This document shows, piece after piece, positions 42,433 to 51,375 of a DNA stretch of 64,000 nt. The notes beneath the pieces were generated by a model that worked only from the letters and a program-made list of their open reading frames with translations, was not told the origin of the DNA and ran no database searches. Each line of letters opens with the position of its first letter. Within the stretch, counting starts at the first letter, position 1. This DNA is from Lachnospiraceae bacterium (GTDB taxonomy: Bacteria; Bacillota; Clostridia; Lachnospirales; Lachnospiraceae), in NCBI GenBank assembly GCA_021203205.1, contig JAJQBQ010000038.1, positions 1 through 64,000 of the forward strand, in the 5' to 3' direction. Position numbers and translations under genes: made by a program.

Positions 42433-44220
42433 ATGCGCACACAACTCATCGCAATCAGAGACTATATGCGCCGCAACGGTATCGATCTGTGCTACGTTCC
42501 GACGGCGGATTACCACGCGTCCGAATACGTCGGAGATTATTTTAAGACGCGGGAGTACCTGACCGGCTTTACCGGCTCGGCAGGCACGGCCGTCGTCACG
42601 GCGGACAGGGCATTGCTCTGGACCGACGGAAGATATTTCATTCAGGCGGAAAAAGAGCTCGCCGGTTCCGGTTTTGAACTCTGCCGCATGGGCGTAAAGG
42701 ACGTGCCGACGGTGGAAAAATTCATCGAAAGCGAAGCAAAGGAGGGCTGGACCATCTCCCTGGACGGTCGTGTGACGGACGCGGCGACCGGTGAAAAGTT
42801 AAGCAAAATCGCCGAGAAAAATCATCTGACCCTGCGGACAGATCCGGATCCGTTTGCGGAAATCTGGCCGGACCGCCCGTCCATCTCCAAGGTCTCTGCC
42901 TGGGAACTTGGCCTGGAATACTGCGGCGAATCCAGAGCGGACAAGATCAAATGGCTGGCGGAGGAAGTGGAGAAGAAAGAGTGCGGTGCCCATGTGATCG
43001 CCGCGCTGGACGATATCGGCTGGCTTTTAAACATCCGCGGCGGGGATGTGACCCATGTGCCGGTCATGCTGGCGTACCTGATCATGGAAAACGGCAAAGT
43101 CACCCTCTACGCCATGGATGAGGCCGTGGCGCCGGTGCGGGCGGCCCTGGAAGCGGACGGCGTGTCGATCCGCCCGTACGATGCGTTTTACGAAGACCTG
43201 GCGAAGCTTCCGGCAGACATGAAGGTTCTGGTAGATAAACGCAGGTCAAATTATCAGATTATTTCCCGGATTCCGGGGGAAATTAAGGATGAGAACAATC
43301 CCTGCGTTCTGCGCAAGTCCATCAAGAACGAGACGGAGCTAAAGAACACCGTAGCCGCCCACGTAAAAGACGGCGTAGCGCTGACAAAATTTATGTACTG
43401 GCTGAAGAAGGAGATCGGAAATCCGGACTGTGACCTGACCGAGGCCACGGCGGCGGACAGACTGGAAGAGTTCCGGCGTGAGCAGGGGGCCATGGATGTC
43501 AGCTTCGACACCATCTCCGCCTACAATGCGAACGCGGCCATGATGCACTACGAGGCGGAGCACGAAACGGCGGCAAAGCTGGAAGCACAGGGCATGCTGC
43601 TGGTGGATTCCGGCGGACATTATATGGAAGGAACTACGGATGTGACCCGCACAATCGTGCTGGGGCCGATCCCGGACGAGTGGAAATTCCACTACACCAT
43701 GGTGTGCAAATCCATGATCAACCTGGCGAAGGCGAAGTTCCTCTATGGCTGTTCCGGCCTGTCGCTGGACATTCTGGCCCGCGGCCCGCTGTGGGATCTG
43801 GGGCTTGATTATCGCTGCGGCACGGGGCACGGAGTCGGCTATCTCTTAAACATCCACGAGGCGCCCAACGGCTTCCGCTACAAGTCCGTGCCGGAACGCC
43901 ACGACGGCTGCATGTTCGAGGAAGGCATGATCACCACCGACGAGCCCGGTCTCTACATTGAGGGCAGCCACGGTATCCGCATCGAGAACGAGCTCATCTG
44001 CCGCAAGGGTCAGGAGAACGAGTACGGACAGTTCATGGAGTTTGAAATCATCACGTACGCGCCCATCGACCTGGAGGCGCTGGATTTTGACCTCTTTACG
44101 GATGCGGAACTGAAGTATCTGAATGATTACCACAAAATGGTTTATGACACGATTTCACCCTATTTGAACCAGGAGGAATGTGAATGGCTGAGAAACGAGA
44201 CGAGACAGATCTCGCGTTAA
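42433..44220 (+). CDS. pepP: Xaa-Pro aminopeptidase (aminopeptidase P, M24B)
   Basis: 595 residues; GGAGGC lies 11 nt before the ATG. It removes the N-terminal residue before proline from peptides in the cytoplasm. Long three-domain form: two creatinase-like N-terminal domains (~1-300, with YVGDYFKTREYLTGFTGSAG and LLWTDGRYFIQAE), then the pita-bread domain with metal ligands in LLVDSGGHYMEGTTDVTRTI (two Asp), CGTGHGVGYLLNIHEAPNG (His) and TTDEPGLYIEGSHGIRIENE (two Glu). The last 37 nt overlap the next gene. Confidence 0.95.
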   Translation: MRTQLIAIRDYMRRNGIDLCYVPTADYHASEYVGDYFKTREYLTGFTGSAGTAVVTADRALLWTDGRYFIQAEKELAGSGFELCRMGVKDVPTVEKFIESEAKEGWTISLDGRVTDAATGEKLSKIAEKNHLTLRTDPDPFAEIWPDRPSISKVSAWELGLEYCGESRADKIKWLAEEVEKKECGAHVIAALDDIGWLLNIRGGDVTHVPVMLAYLIMENGKVTLYAMDEAVAPVRAALEADGVSIRPYDAFYEDLAKLPADMKVLVDKRRSNYQIISRIPGEIKDENNPCVLRKSIKNETELKNTVAAHVKDGVALTKFMYWLKKEIGNPDCDLTEATAADRLEEFRREQGAMDVSFDTISAYNANAAMMHYEAEHETAAKLEAQGMLLVDSGGHYMEGTTDVTRTIVLGPIPDEWKFHYTMVCKSMINLAKAKFLYGCSGLSLDILARGPLWDLGLDYRCGTGHGVGYLLNIHEAPNGFRYKSVPERHDGCMFEEGMITTDEPGLYIEGSHGIRIENELICRKGQENEYGQFMEFEIITYAPIDLEALDFDLFTDAELKYLNDYHKMVYDTISPYLNQEECEWLRNETRQISR

Positions 44221-46928
44221 ACGGGGAAAATCGGGGGGATGAAAAGGCAGAGAAGGAGAGCACAGAAACCGCTGCGGAGATTTCGGAAGAAGGAAAGAAA
44301 GATGTAGAGACCAGCGCTGAAAATCCGAAAGAAGAAAAGATGCACACAGAAACCGATGCTGAATTTTCAAAGAAAAGAAGAGAAAACGGCGGCTTGGACG
44401 AAGAAAAGAAAACAGAAAAAACCGACGAAGCGGAACCGGAAATCGGTAAGCGCGGCAAAAACAAGGCTGCGCCCGCGAATAAAAAGAAGCCGAAAAAAGA
44501 ATCCAGGCTGAAAAAGCTAACCGATTGGATCTCGGAAAGCGGGATCCGCATGTATGTCGCTCTGCTGGTGGTATGGCCGATCCTTCTGGAACTGATCATT
44601 GAATCTCTGGCAAGGAAAACTGTGCTGGGCGGATTTACGTTTCTGTTTTCGCACCCCTACGCGTTCCTGACGAATGTTCTCATCATGGACATGACGCTGG
44701 CGGTAAGCCTGCTGTTTCGGCGCAGGGTTTTTGTGGTCGGTCTGGTTTCGGTGGTATGGCTTGGCTTTGGCATCGCGAACTACGTGCTGCTGTGCAACCG
44801 CGTCACGCCGTTCACGTATAACGATTTAAAGCTGATCGACTCCGCCATCGCGGTGCTGGAAAAGTATTTCAATAATGTGCAGATTGTACTGCTGGTTTTC
44901 CTGATCATTGCGGTTGCGGTTCTTCTGGCATACGCTTTTGTGAAGGCACCAAAGTACCCGAAGAAGATCCAGTACCTGCGAGCGCTGGGGGAGATCTTTG
45001 TGGTGGTGCTGGTGGCGCTTAGCTCCATCACCATCGGTCAGGCTGCAGGGTTAGTGGAGTCCCAGTTTTCGGAACTGTCACAGTCCTATCTGCGCAACGG
45101 TTTTGTCTACTGCTTTACTGTCAGCTCGGTGAATACCGGCGTATCGAAGCCGTCGGATTACTCGCAGGATACCATCGACCAGCTGACGGGACAGACCACA
45201 TCGTCCGAAGAAGACGAGACCACGGCTGCTGCGAACAGCGAGGCGGCGGACGACGATGAGGGCGATACGACGAGCGGAGAAATTCTGGAGGCGAACGTTA
45301 TCTTCCTCCAGCTGGAGTCGTTTTTCGATGTCAACGAAGTCTATGACCTGACATTTTCGGAGAACCCGATTCCGTTCTTCACGCAGATGTGCGAAGAGTG
45401 GGATTCCGGGTATTTCAGTGTGCCTGTGGTGGGCGCGGGCACCGTGAATACGGAGTTCGAGGTGCTGACCGGCATGAATATTGACGATTTCGGCCCCGGC
45501 GAGTACCCGTTCAAGACGGTCTTAAAGACCACCTCCTGTGAGAGCATCGCCTGGAATCTGCTGCAGAACGGGTGGAGCACCTTCGGCGTGCACAACCACA
45601 CGGGCAAATTTTACGGCAGAAACGACATTTACGCGAGACTCGGCATCGGCACCTTTCTATCCGTCGAGTACATGCAGAACATCGAGCGGACGCCCATGGG
45701 CTGGGCGAAGGACGAGGTGTTGACCGAACAGATCTTCAAGTGTCTGAATTCCACCGCCGGTCAGGATTTTATCATGACGATCTCCGTGCAGGGGCACGGC
45801 AGCTACCCGTCGGATGCGGAATATGACCATGTCATCACGGTGGATGAGATTTACAACGAGAGCCTGCGGGAGCAGATGGAATACTATGTCAACCAGCTGT
45901 ACGAGATGGATCAATTTCTGGAGGAACTGGTGACCGCGCTTTCCGAGTTCGATGAGGACACGATTCTGGTGGTCTACGGCGACCATCTGCCGAGCCTCGG
46001 CTTCACGGCGGATCAGCTGGAGAGCGGCAGCGTCTACTGCACGAAATATTTCATCTGGAATAACATGGGGCTGGAGTTTGGCGATGAGGATATCGAGGCT
46101 TACCAGATCTCCTCGAAGATTCTGGAGGCCATGAACATCGACACCGGCGTCATCAACAAATATCATCAGAACAATAAGGGGACGGAGGAATATTTAAACG
46201 GTCTCCAGACCCTGGAATACGACATCCTCTACGGCGATCAGCTCTGCTACAACGGCGAAAATCCCTATGAAAAGCTGGATATCCAGATGGGAATCGACCA
46301 GGTGAAGATCACATCCGTGAAGAAGGCGGAGGTGGTGCAGGCGAATGGCGAGGACGAGACTGCGGCAGATGACGGATCCGGCGGAACGGATACAGGAAGC
46401 GAAGACGGCGGAGACACCGGAGGTGAAGGTGGCAGCGGCACGGACACCGGCGGCGACGGAAACGCGGGAAGCGAAGAGGAAACCGCGGCGGAAGGCTCCG
46501 GCGACGGAAATTCCGGAGACAGCAGCGAAGCGGAAACGGATGCCGACACGGCGGAAGGCAGTGCGGTGGGCGATTCCGGTGACGCGGCGGAGGCGGAAGG
46601 CGGAGATTCCGGCGAAGACGAGACGGATGAAACCACGGAGCCAGAGGGTGTCGACGACGACCCGGATATCGAGGATGACTATGCCGAGGATCCGAACGAG
46701 ACGGACCCGGACGGCGATGTGGTGACGGAAGAGGGCTATGTCATCATCAAAGGCGAAAACTTCACCACCTACTCCAGAGTTTACGTCAACGGGACAAAGT
46801 ACTCGACAACCTATATCGACAGCCAGACACTGCGAATTTACTATCCGGATCTGGAGATGCTCGATTCCTTCGTGGTATGGCAGTCGACCTTAAGCTGCAC
46901 AAGTGAGTGCCTGTATTATGGGGAATAA
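44184..46928 (+). CDS. LTA synthase-like membrane sulfatase-family phosphotransferase
   Basis: 914 residues. An acidic/basic cytoplasmic tail (1-110) leads to five membrane helices (~115-300). The extracellular sulfatase/LtaS domain (~375-690) has NVIFLQLESFFDVNE (metal Glu), GAGTVNTEFEVLTGMN (catalytic Thr region), FGVHNHTGKFYGRN, ISVQGHGSY and VVYGDHLPSLG (metal Asp/His). LtaS polymerises glycerol phosphate on glycolipids. C-terminal additions are unusual: an acidic Gly/Ser/Asp linker (~730-850), then a small IPT/TIG-like beta domain (VIIKGENFTTYSRVYVNG) to the end. The ATG lies inside pepP (37-nt overlap, GGAGGAATG upstream), so it is translationally linked. Confidence 0.88.
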   Translation: MAEKRDETDLALNGENRGDEKAEKESTETAAEISEEGKKDVETSAENPKEEKMHTETDAEFSKKRRENGGLDEEKKTEKTDEAEPEIGKRGKNKAAPANKKKPKKESRLKKLTDWISESGIRMYVALLVVWPILLELIIESLARKTVLGGFTFLFSHPYAFLTNVLIMDMTLAVSLLFRRRVFVVGLVSVVWLGFGIANYVLLCNRVTPFTYNDLKLIDSAIAVLEKYFNNVQIVLLVFLIIAVAVLLAYAFVKAPKYPKKIQYLRALGEIFVVVLVALSSITIGQAAGLVESQFSELSQSYLRNGFVYCFTVSSVNTGVSKPSDYSQDTIDQLTGQTTSSEEDETTAAANSEAADDDEGDTTSGEILEANVIFLQLESFFDVNEVYDLTFSENPIPFFTQMCEEWDSGYFSVPVVGAGTVNTEFEVLTGMNIDDFGPGEYPFKTVLKTTSCESIAWNLLQNGWSTFGVHNHTGKFYGRNDIYARLGIGTFLSVEYMQNIERTPMGWAKDEVLTEQIFKCLNSTAGQDFIMTISVQGHGSYPSDAEYDHVITVDEIYNESLREQMEYYVNQLYEMDQFLEELVTALSEFDEDTILVVYGDHLPSLGFTADQLESGSVYCTKYFIWNNMGLEFGDEDIEAYQISSKILEAMNIDTGVINKYHQNNKGTEEYLNGLQTLEYDILYGDQLCYNGENPYEKLDIQMGIDQVKITSVKKAEVVQANGEDETAADDGSGGTDTGSEDGGDTGGEGGSGTDTGGDGNAGSEEETAAEGSGDGNSGDSSEAETDADTAEGSAVGDSGDAAEAEGGDSGEDETDETTEPEGVDDDPDIEDDYAEDPNETDPDGDVVTEEGYVIIKGENFTTYSRVYVNGTKYSTTYIDSQTLRIYYPDLEMLDSFVVWQSTLSCTSECLYYGE

Positions 46929-46970
46929 AGCGTCGGAACGATGGGCTGCTGTTATTCCCGGAGTTTTGTT

Positions 46971-48695
46971 ATGAAAAAAACAAGGGAACACGTGATCCGG
47001 GCGGTTGAGCCCGGGTCCATCGCCGAAGAACTGAATATTGAAGCGGGCGACGTGCTCCTGACGGTGAATGACACAAATCCCCTGGATGTGCTGGACTATC
47101 ACTTCCTGATTCACGATGAGGAGCTCGTCGTGTGCGTGCGCAAGCCGGACGGCGAGGAGTGGGAATTCGAGATCGAGAAAGAGTTCGATGAAGACCTGGG
47201 TATCCAGTTCGAAAACACCTTCATGGACGAGTACCACTCCTGCCGGAACAAGTGTATCTTCTGTTTTATCGACCAGATGCCGCCTGGCATGCGCGAGTCG
47301 CTGTATTTTAAGGACGACGACTCCAGACTGTCCTTTTTGCAGGGAAATTATGTGACGCTCACCAACATGAAGGAGGAGGAAATCCGGCGGATTATCCGCT
47401 GTCACCTGTCCCCCATCAACGTGTCCGTCCACACGACGGAGCCGGAGCTGCGCAAAAAGATGTTGCACAACCGTTTCGCCGGAGAGTCGCTGCGCTATCT
47501 TGATATGCTCTGCGATGCCGGTATCGAGATGAACGGGCAGATCGTTCTCTGCAAGGATGTGAATGACGGCGCTCATTTTACACGCACGGTGCAGGATCTG
47601 CGAAAATACATTCCCTTTCTGCAGAGCATATCCGTGGTGCCGGCCGGGGTTACGAAATACCGGAAAGGGCTGTATCCGCTGAAAGCCTTCACGAAGGAGG
47701 ACGCCTGTGCCCTGATCGACGAGACAGAGCGTTTCCAGCGGGAGATTTTCGCGGAACACGGGACGCACTTTATCCATGCCAGCGATGAGTGGTATCTCAT
47801 GGCAGAGCGGGACTTTCCGGAGGAAGAGCGCTACGACGGCTACCTGCAGCTGGAAAACGGGGTCGGCATGATGCGTCTGCTGATGAATGAGTTTGCGGAG
47901 GAACTGGTTCGGGTGAAGGAGCAGGTCGCGAAGTCGGAATATGGGCAGAGCGTGTCAGAGGATTCACATCTGAAAGACGAGAGGAATGCATTGGAGGATT
48001 CACATCTGAAAGATGAGCAGAATGCTACAGAGAATCCATATATGAAAGACGAGCGGAATGCGTCGGAGAATTGGCTGCCGGAAGACGGGCTGAATAAATG
48101 TCTTCCTTCCGAAAAATCCGAATCCCGGAACCGCACGGTATCTCTTGCCACCGGGACCCTCGCCGCGCCGGTGATCCGGCAGCTGGCGGAGGACTTTATG
48201 CTGGCATTTCCCTCCGTGAAAATACTGGTTTACCCGATTCGAAACGATTTCTTTGGCGAAACCATCACCGTGTCCGGACTCCTGACCGGGCAGGACATCA
48301 TCCGCCAGCTGACGGGGCGGGAGCTGGGCGTAGAACTGCTGCTTCCCGGCAACGTGCTTCGCAGCGGGGAGGACGTGTTCCTGGATGACATTACGCTGTC
48401 TCAGATGGAAGAGCAGCTGCAGATTCCGGTGACGGTGACCGGCTCCTCGGGAGCGGATCTGCTGCACGCATTCCTCGGAGACGGGGAGGCGGGGGACATA
48501 GATAATGCCAACGCGGCAGATGCCGACTCGAATATGGAAGATGGAGACGCGGGCGTTGCAGATGTGAATTCGAAAATTGCAGCGCAGGAATCGAATGCCG
48601 AAAACGGAGTTTCCCAGATAAGAAAAAGAGATTATGGCAACACAGAGCCCGGATTTGTATATAGCAGGATCTATGGGGACAGAAAAGAAAAGTAA
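46971..48695 (+). CDS. DUF512 family radical-SAM-like protein with PDZ domain
   Basis: 574 residues from ATG 46971; the upstream frame from 46941 has no site. An N-terminal PDZ-like domain (VEPGSIAEELNIEAGDVLLT) precedes a radical-SAM-like core with CRNKCIFCFIDQMPPGMRES (a C-x3-C-x2-C cluster motif), DDDSRLSFLQGNYVTLTN and SPINVSVHTTEPELRKKML, then the DUF512 C-terminal part with TGTLAAPVIRQLAEDF and TVSGLLTGQDI. This family is conserved next to der in Clostridia; its function is unknown. Between the two halves lies an insert of four 12-residue repeats, and a variable tail follows ~residue 505. Der starts 160 nt downstream. Confidence 0.88.
   Translation: MKKTREHVIRAVEPGSIAEELNIEAGDVLLTVNDTNPLDVLDYHFLIHDEELVVCVRKPDGEEWEFEIEKEFDEDLGIQFENTFMDEYHSCRNKCIFCFIDQMPPGMRESLYFKDDDSRLSFLQGNYVTLTNMKEEEIRRIIRCHLSPINVSVHTTEPELRKKMLHNRFAGESLRYLDMLCDAGIEMNGQIVLCKDVNDGAHFTRTVQDLRKYIPFLQSISVVPAGVTKYRKGLYPLKAFTKEDACALIDETERFQREIFAEHGTHFIHASDEWYLMAERDFPEEERYDGYLQLENGVGMMRLLMNEFAEELVRVKEQVAKSEYGQSVSEDSHLKDERNALEDSHLKDEQNATENPYMKDERNASENWLPEDGLNKCLPSEKSESRNRTVSLATGTLAAPVIRQLAEDFMLAFPSVKILVYPIRNDFFGETITVSGLLTGQDIIRQLTGRELGVELLLPGNVLRSGEDVFLDDITLSQMEEQLQIPVTVTGSSGADLLHAFLGDGEAGDIDNANAADADSNMEDGDAGVADVNSKIAAQESNAENGVSQIRKRDYGNTEPGFVYSRIYGDRKEK
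47958..48077 (+). repeat. 36-nt in-frame repeats within the DUF512 protein
   Basis: Units at 47958, 47994 and 48030 encode EDSHLKDERNAL, EDSHLKDEQNAT and ENPYMKDERNAS; a partial fourth starts at 48066. The first two differ by few bases. Confidence 0.85.
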
Positions 48696-48855
48696 TGTCG
48701 AAAAAGTTTTCCACAGTATTTTTGAGGAAAAACAGAGGAAAACTTCTTATTGACAGAAACGAAATAATGAGTAAAATAGCCGACATGAAATCGAAAACAT
48801 GTTCGGACTCTGGGACGAAGCAGAGCTTATAGAACAGAAAAAGTTGAGGTATGTT

Positions 48856-50181
48856 ATGAAGAAACCGATCGTTGCGATCGTCGGGCGACCGAACGTCGGA
48901 AAGTCCACATTATTTAACGCCCTGGCGGGGGAGATGATCTCCATCGTAAAGGACACGCCGGGCGTGACCAGGGATCGCATTTACGCGGATGTGAACTGGC
49001 TGAATTATAATTTTACACTGATCGACACGGGCGGCATTGAGCCGGATTCGAAGGACGTCATCCTCTCCCAGATGCGGGAGCAGGCGGAGGTAGCCATCCG
49101 CACGGCTGATGTGATCATTTTTCTGGTGGATGTGCGCCAGGGGCTGGTTGATTCGGACGACAAGGTCGCGAATATGCTGCGCCGCAGCGGCAAGCCGGTG
49201 GTGCTGGCGGTGAACAAGGTGGACAGCTTTGAAAAGTTTCAGGCGGATGTCTACGAGTTTTATAATCTGGGCATCGGGGAGCCTTACCCGATTTCCTCCG
49301 CGAACCGTCAGGGTCTGGGCGATCTGCTGGATGCCGTGGTGAAGGATTTCCCGAAGGCGGATGAAACGGAGGAAGCGGAGGACGACCGGCCGCGCATCGC
49401 GGTCATCGGCAAGCCCAACGCCGGAAAGTCTTCCCTCATCAACCGTCTGACAGGGGAAAACCGGGTAATCGTCTCGGATGTGGCCGGGACGACCCGCGAC
49501 GCCGTGGACACGGTGCTCCGACGCAACGGCCAGGAATATATCTTTATCGACACGGCGGGGCTGCGGCGGAAGAATAAGATCAAAGAAGACCTGGAGCGCT
49601 ACAGCATCATCCGGGCGGTCACGGCCGTGGAGCGGGCGGATGTGGTGGTGCTCATGATCGACGCCACGGAGGGCGTAACCGAGCAGGACGCGAAGATCGC
49701 CGGCATCGCCCACGACCGCGGCAAGGGCATCATCATCGCGGTCAATAAGTGGGACGCGGTGGAGAAAAACGACAAGACGGCTTACGAGTTTACGGACAAG
49801 ATCCGCCATGTACTCTCCTTTCTGTCCTACGCCGAGATCATTTTCCTGTCGGCGCTTACCGGGCAGCGGACGGGAAAGCTGTTTGATCTGATCGACATGG
49901 TTATCGCGAACCAGAACATGCGGGTACAGACCGGTGTGCTGAACGAGATCCTTGCGGAGGCCGTGGCGCTGAATCAGCCGCCGTCGGATAAAGGGCGCAG
50001 GCTTAAGATCTACTACATGACGCAGGTGGCGGTCAAACCGCCGACGTTCGTGGTCTTTGTGAATGATAAGGAGCTGATGCATTTCTCCTACACCAGGTAT
50101 CTGGAAAACCAGATCCGCACGGCCTTCGGTTTTAAGGGAACGGCGTTGAAGTTTCTGATTCGCGAGAAGAAGAAGGATTAG
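48856..50181 (+). CDS. der: Ribosome assembly GTPase Der (EngA)
   Basis: 441 residues from ATG 48856 (TTGAGGT, spacing 5); the frame upstream to 48799 is not family sequence. Two tandem G domains: [17 protein letters not shown] with [13 protein letters not shown] and NKVD; and [18 protein letters not shown] with [17 protein letters not shown] and NKWD. A C-terminal KH-like domain ends [21 protein letters not shown]. Acts in 50S subunit maturation. The stop codon lies in the first unit of a heptamer repeat array. Confidence 0.97.
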   Translation: MKKPIVAIVGRPNVGKSTLFNALAGEMISIVKDTPGVTRDRIYADVNWLNYNFTLIDTGGIEPDSKDVILSQMREQAEVAIRTADVIIFLVDVRQGLVDSDDKVANMLRRSGKPVVLAVNKVDSFEKFQADVYEFYNLGIGEPYPISSANRQGLGDLLDAVVKDFPKADETEEAEDDRPRIAVIGKPNAGKSSLINRLTGENRVIVSDVAGTTRDAVDTVLRRNGQEYIFIDTAGLRRKNKIKEDLERYSIIRAVTAVERADVVVLMIDATEGVTEQDAKIAGIAHDRGKGIIIAVNKWDAVEKNDKTAYEFTDKIRHVLSFLSYAEIIFLSALTGQRTGKLFDLIDMVIANQNMRVQTGVLNEILAEAVALNQPPSDKGRRLKIYYMTQVAVKPPTFVVFVNDKELMHFSYTRYLENQIRTAFGFKGTALKFLIREKKKD

Positions 50182-50352
50182 TGGCTAGTGGTCAGTGACT
50201 AGTGATTAGTGTATAGTGGTTAGTATTTACCAGCCACTATACACTATACACCAGTTACTATACACCAGTTACTATACACCAGTTACTATCCACCAGTTAC
50301 CAGCCACCAGTTACCAGCCACCAGTTACTAACCACAAACCACCAATCACTAA
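50175..50352. repeat. Heptanucleotide repeat array with a change of orientation
   Basis: The whole der-plsY gap is built of 7-mers. Left block (50182-50223): six units of the form TGNNTAG, such as TGGCTAG and TGTATAG. Right block (50231-50349): seventeen units of the form YANNYAC, mainly CAGTTAC, TATACAC and CAGCCAC. The right consensus is the reverse complement of the left in shifted register, so AGTGTATAGTGG can pair with CCACTATACACT across the switch point (12 bp). It resembles short tandemly repeated sequences described in cyanobacteria. The plsY ribosome binding site follows at once. Confidence 0.9.
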
Positions 50353-50371
50353 TACGGAGGAAAGTGTTATC

Positions 50372-51067
50372 ATGGAGCGTTTGATCTGCCTTGTCATCGG
50401 CTACATCTTCGGGCTGTTTCAGACAAGTTTTATTTACGGAAAACTTCATCATGTAGACATCCGCGACTACGGGAGCGGCAACGCGGGCACCACGAACGCC
50501 ATGCGTGTCCTCGGGAGAAAGGCCGGTGTCATCACCTATCTGGGGGATGCGTTCAAGGCTCTGTTTGCCGGACTGTTTGTTCGCCTGATTTTCCACGGGA
50601 ATGAGGACATGTTCCTGCTTCTTCTGTATACGGGATTGGGGGTCATTCTGGGGCACAATTTCCCGTTTTACATGAATTTTCGGGGAGGAAAAGGCATTGC
50701 TGCCACCTCAGGAGCCCTCGCCGCGCTGGGCGACTGGAAGATTACGCTGCTCGCTTTTCTCACATTTTCCGGGGTCACGCTGATCTCAAAATATGTGTCG
50801 CTGGCCTCGCTTTGCATGGTGACCGGACTGTTCCTCGAGATCGTGGTCTTCTCTCAGGTGGGGTGGCTGCCGGGGCTTGCCGAACAGGATCGGATTGAGG
50901 CGTACATCATTGCCCTGCTATGGATGATCATGGCGTACGGAAGGCATTATGAGAATATAAAAAGGCTGATCCACGGAACCGAGCGGAAGGTCGGGCAGAA
51001 GAGGAAGGAAGATCAGGCACAGGAGGTAACAGAAGCGACAGCCGGGCAGACATCTTTCGGAAAGTAA
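50372..51067 (+). CDS. plsY: Acyl-phosphate:glycerol-3-phosphate acyltransferase PlsY
   Basis: 231 residues from ATG 50372 (CGGAGG upstream); the longer frame from 50216 only translates the heptamer array. First membrane-bound step of phosphatidic acid synthesis. Five to six membrane helices; motifs VDIRDYGSGNAGTTNAMR, LGHNFPFYMNFRGGKGIAAT (motif 2, phosphate binding) and RHYENIKRLIHGTE near the end. The C-terminal ~30 residues are a hydrophilic extension. Together with gpsA downstream it makes lysophosphatidate from DHAP. Confidence 0.95.
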   Translation: MERLICLVIGYIFGLFQTSFIYGKLHHVDIRDYGSGNAGTTNAMRVLGRKAGVITYLGDAFKALFAGLFVRLIFHGNEDMFLLLLYTGLGVILGHNFPFYMNFRGGKGIAATSGALAALGDWKITLLAFLTFSGVTLISKYVSLASLCMVTGLFLEIVVFSQVGWLPGLAEQDRIEAYIIALLWMIMAYGRHYENIKRLIHGTERKVGQKRKEDQAQEVTEATAGQTSFGK

Positions 51068-51375
51068 GGGAAACTTTCCGGGCAGAAAGGTTTTTACAGA
51101 ATTATTCGGAGATTTCCCCGGACATACCTTCGACACGAAGGCATTTTTAGAACACTTTTTTGAAACTTTACAGAAATTTTACCAGAACTATATTTTTGTG
51201 ACCTTGTATATCCGGAGCAAATCATGTAACATTCGTTGGGGCCGGATATACGAATAACGGATGAAAAAGACGATGACGGAATCCCGTGCGCGGGGCAGAG
51301 GGAAGAGTTTCCTTCCCGGAGTCTAAAAAAATCCGGAATCATCTATATATTAAGAGGGAAAGGAGCACTTCCGTC
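51068..51375 (+). promoter_or_regulatory. gpsA promoter and leader hairpin
   Basis: 308-nt gap. TTTACA (51167-51172), 16 bp, TATATT (51189-51194) is a plausible promoter. Directly after its expected start, GTATATCCGG (51206-51215) and CCGGATATAC (51242-51251) form a perfect 10-bp stem with a 26-nt loop, so the mRNA would begin with a hairpin. Nothing else seen. Confidence 0.5.

Noticed and set aside
50175-50352. CRISPR array
   Set aside because: Contiguous 7-mers without spacers and no cas genes in the window.
50216-50371. N-terminal extension of PlsY
   Set aside because: It only translates the heptamer array; the PlsY family starts at MERLICLVIGY with a proper ribosome binding site.
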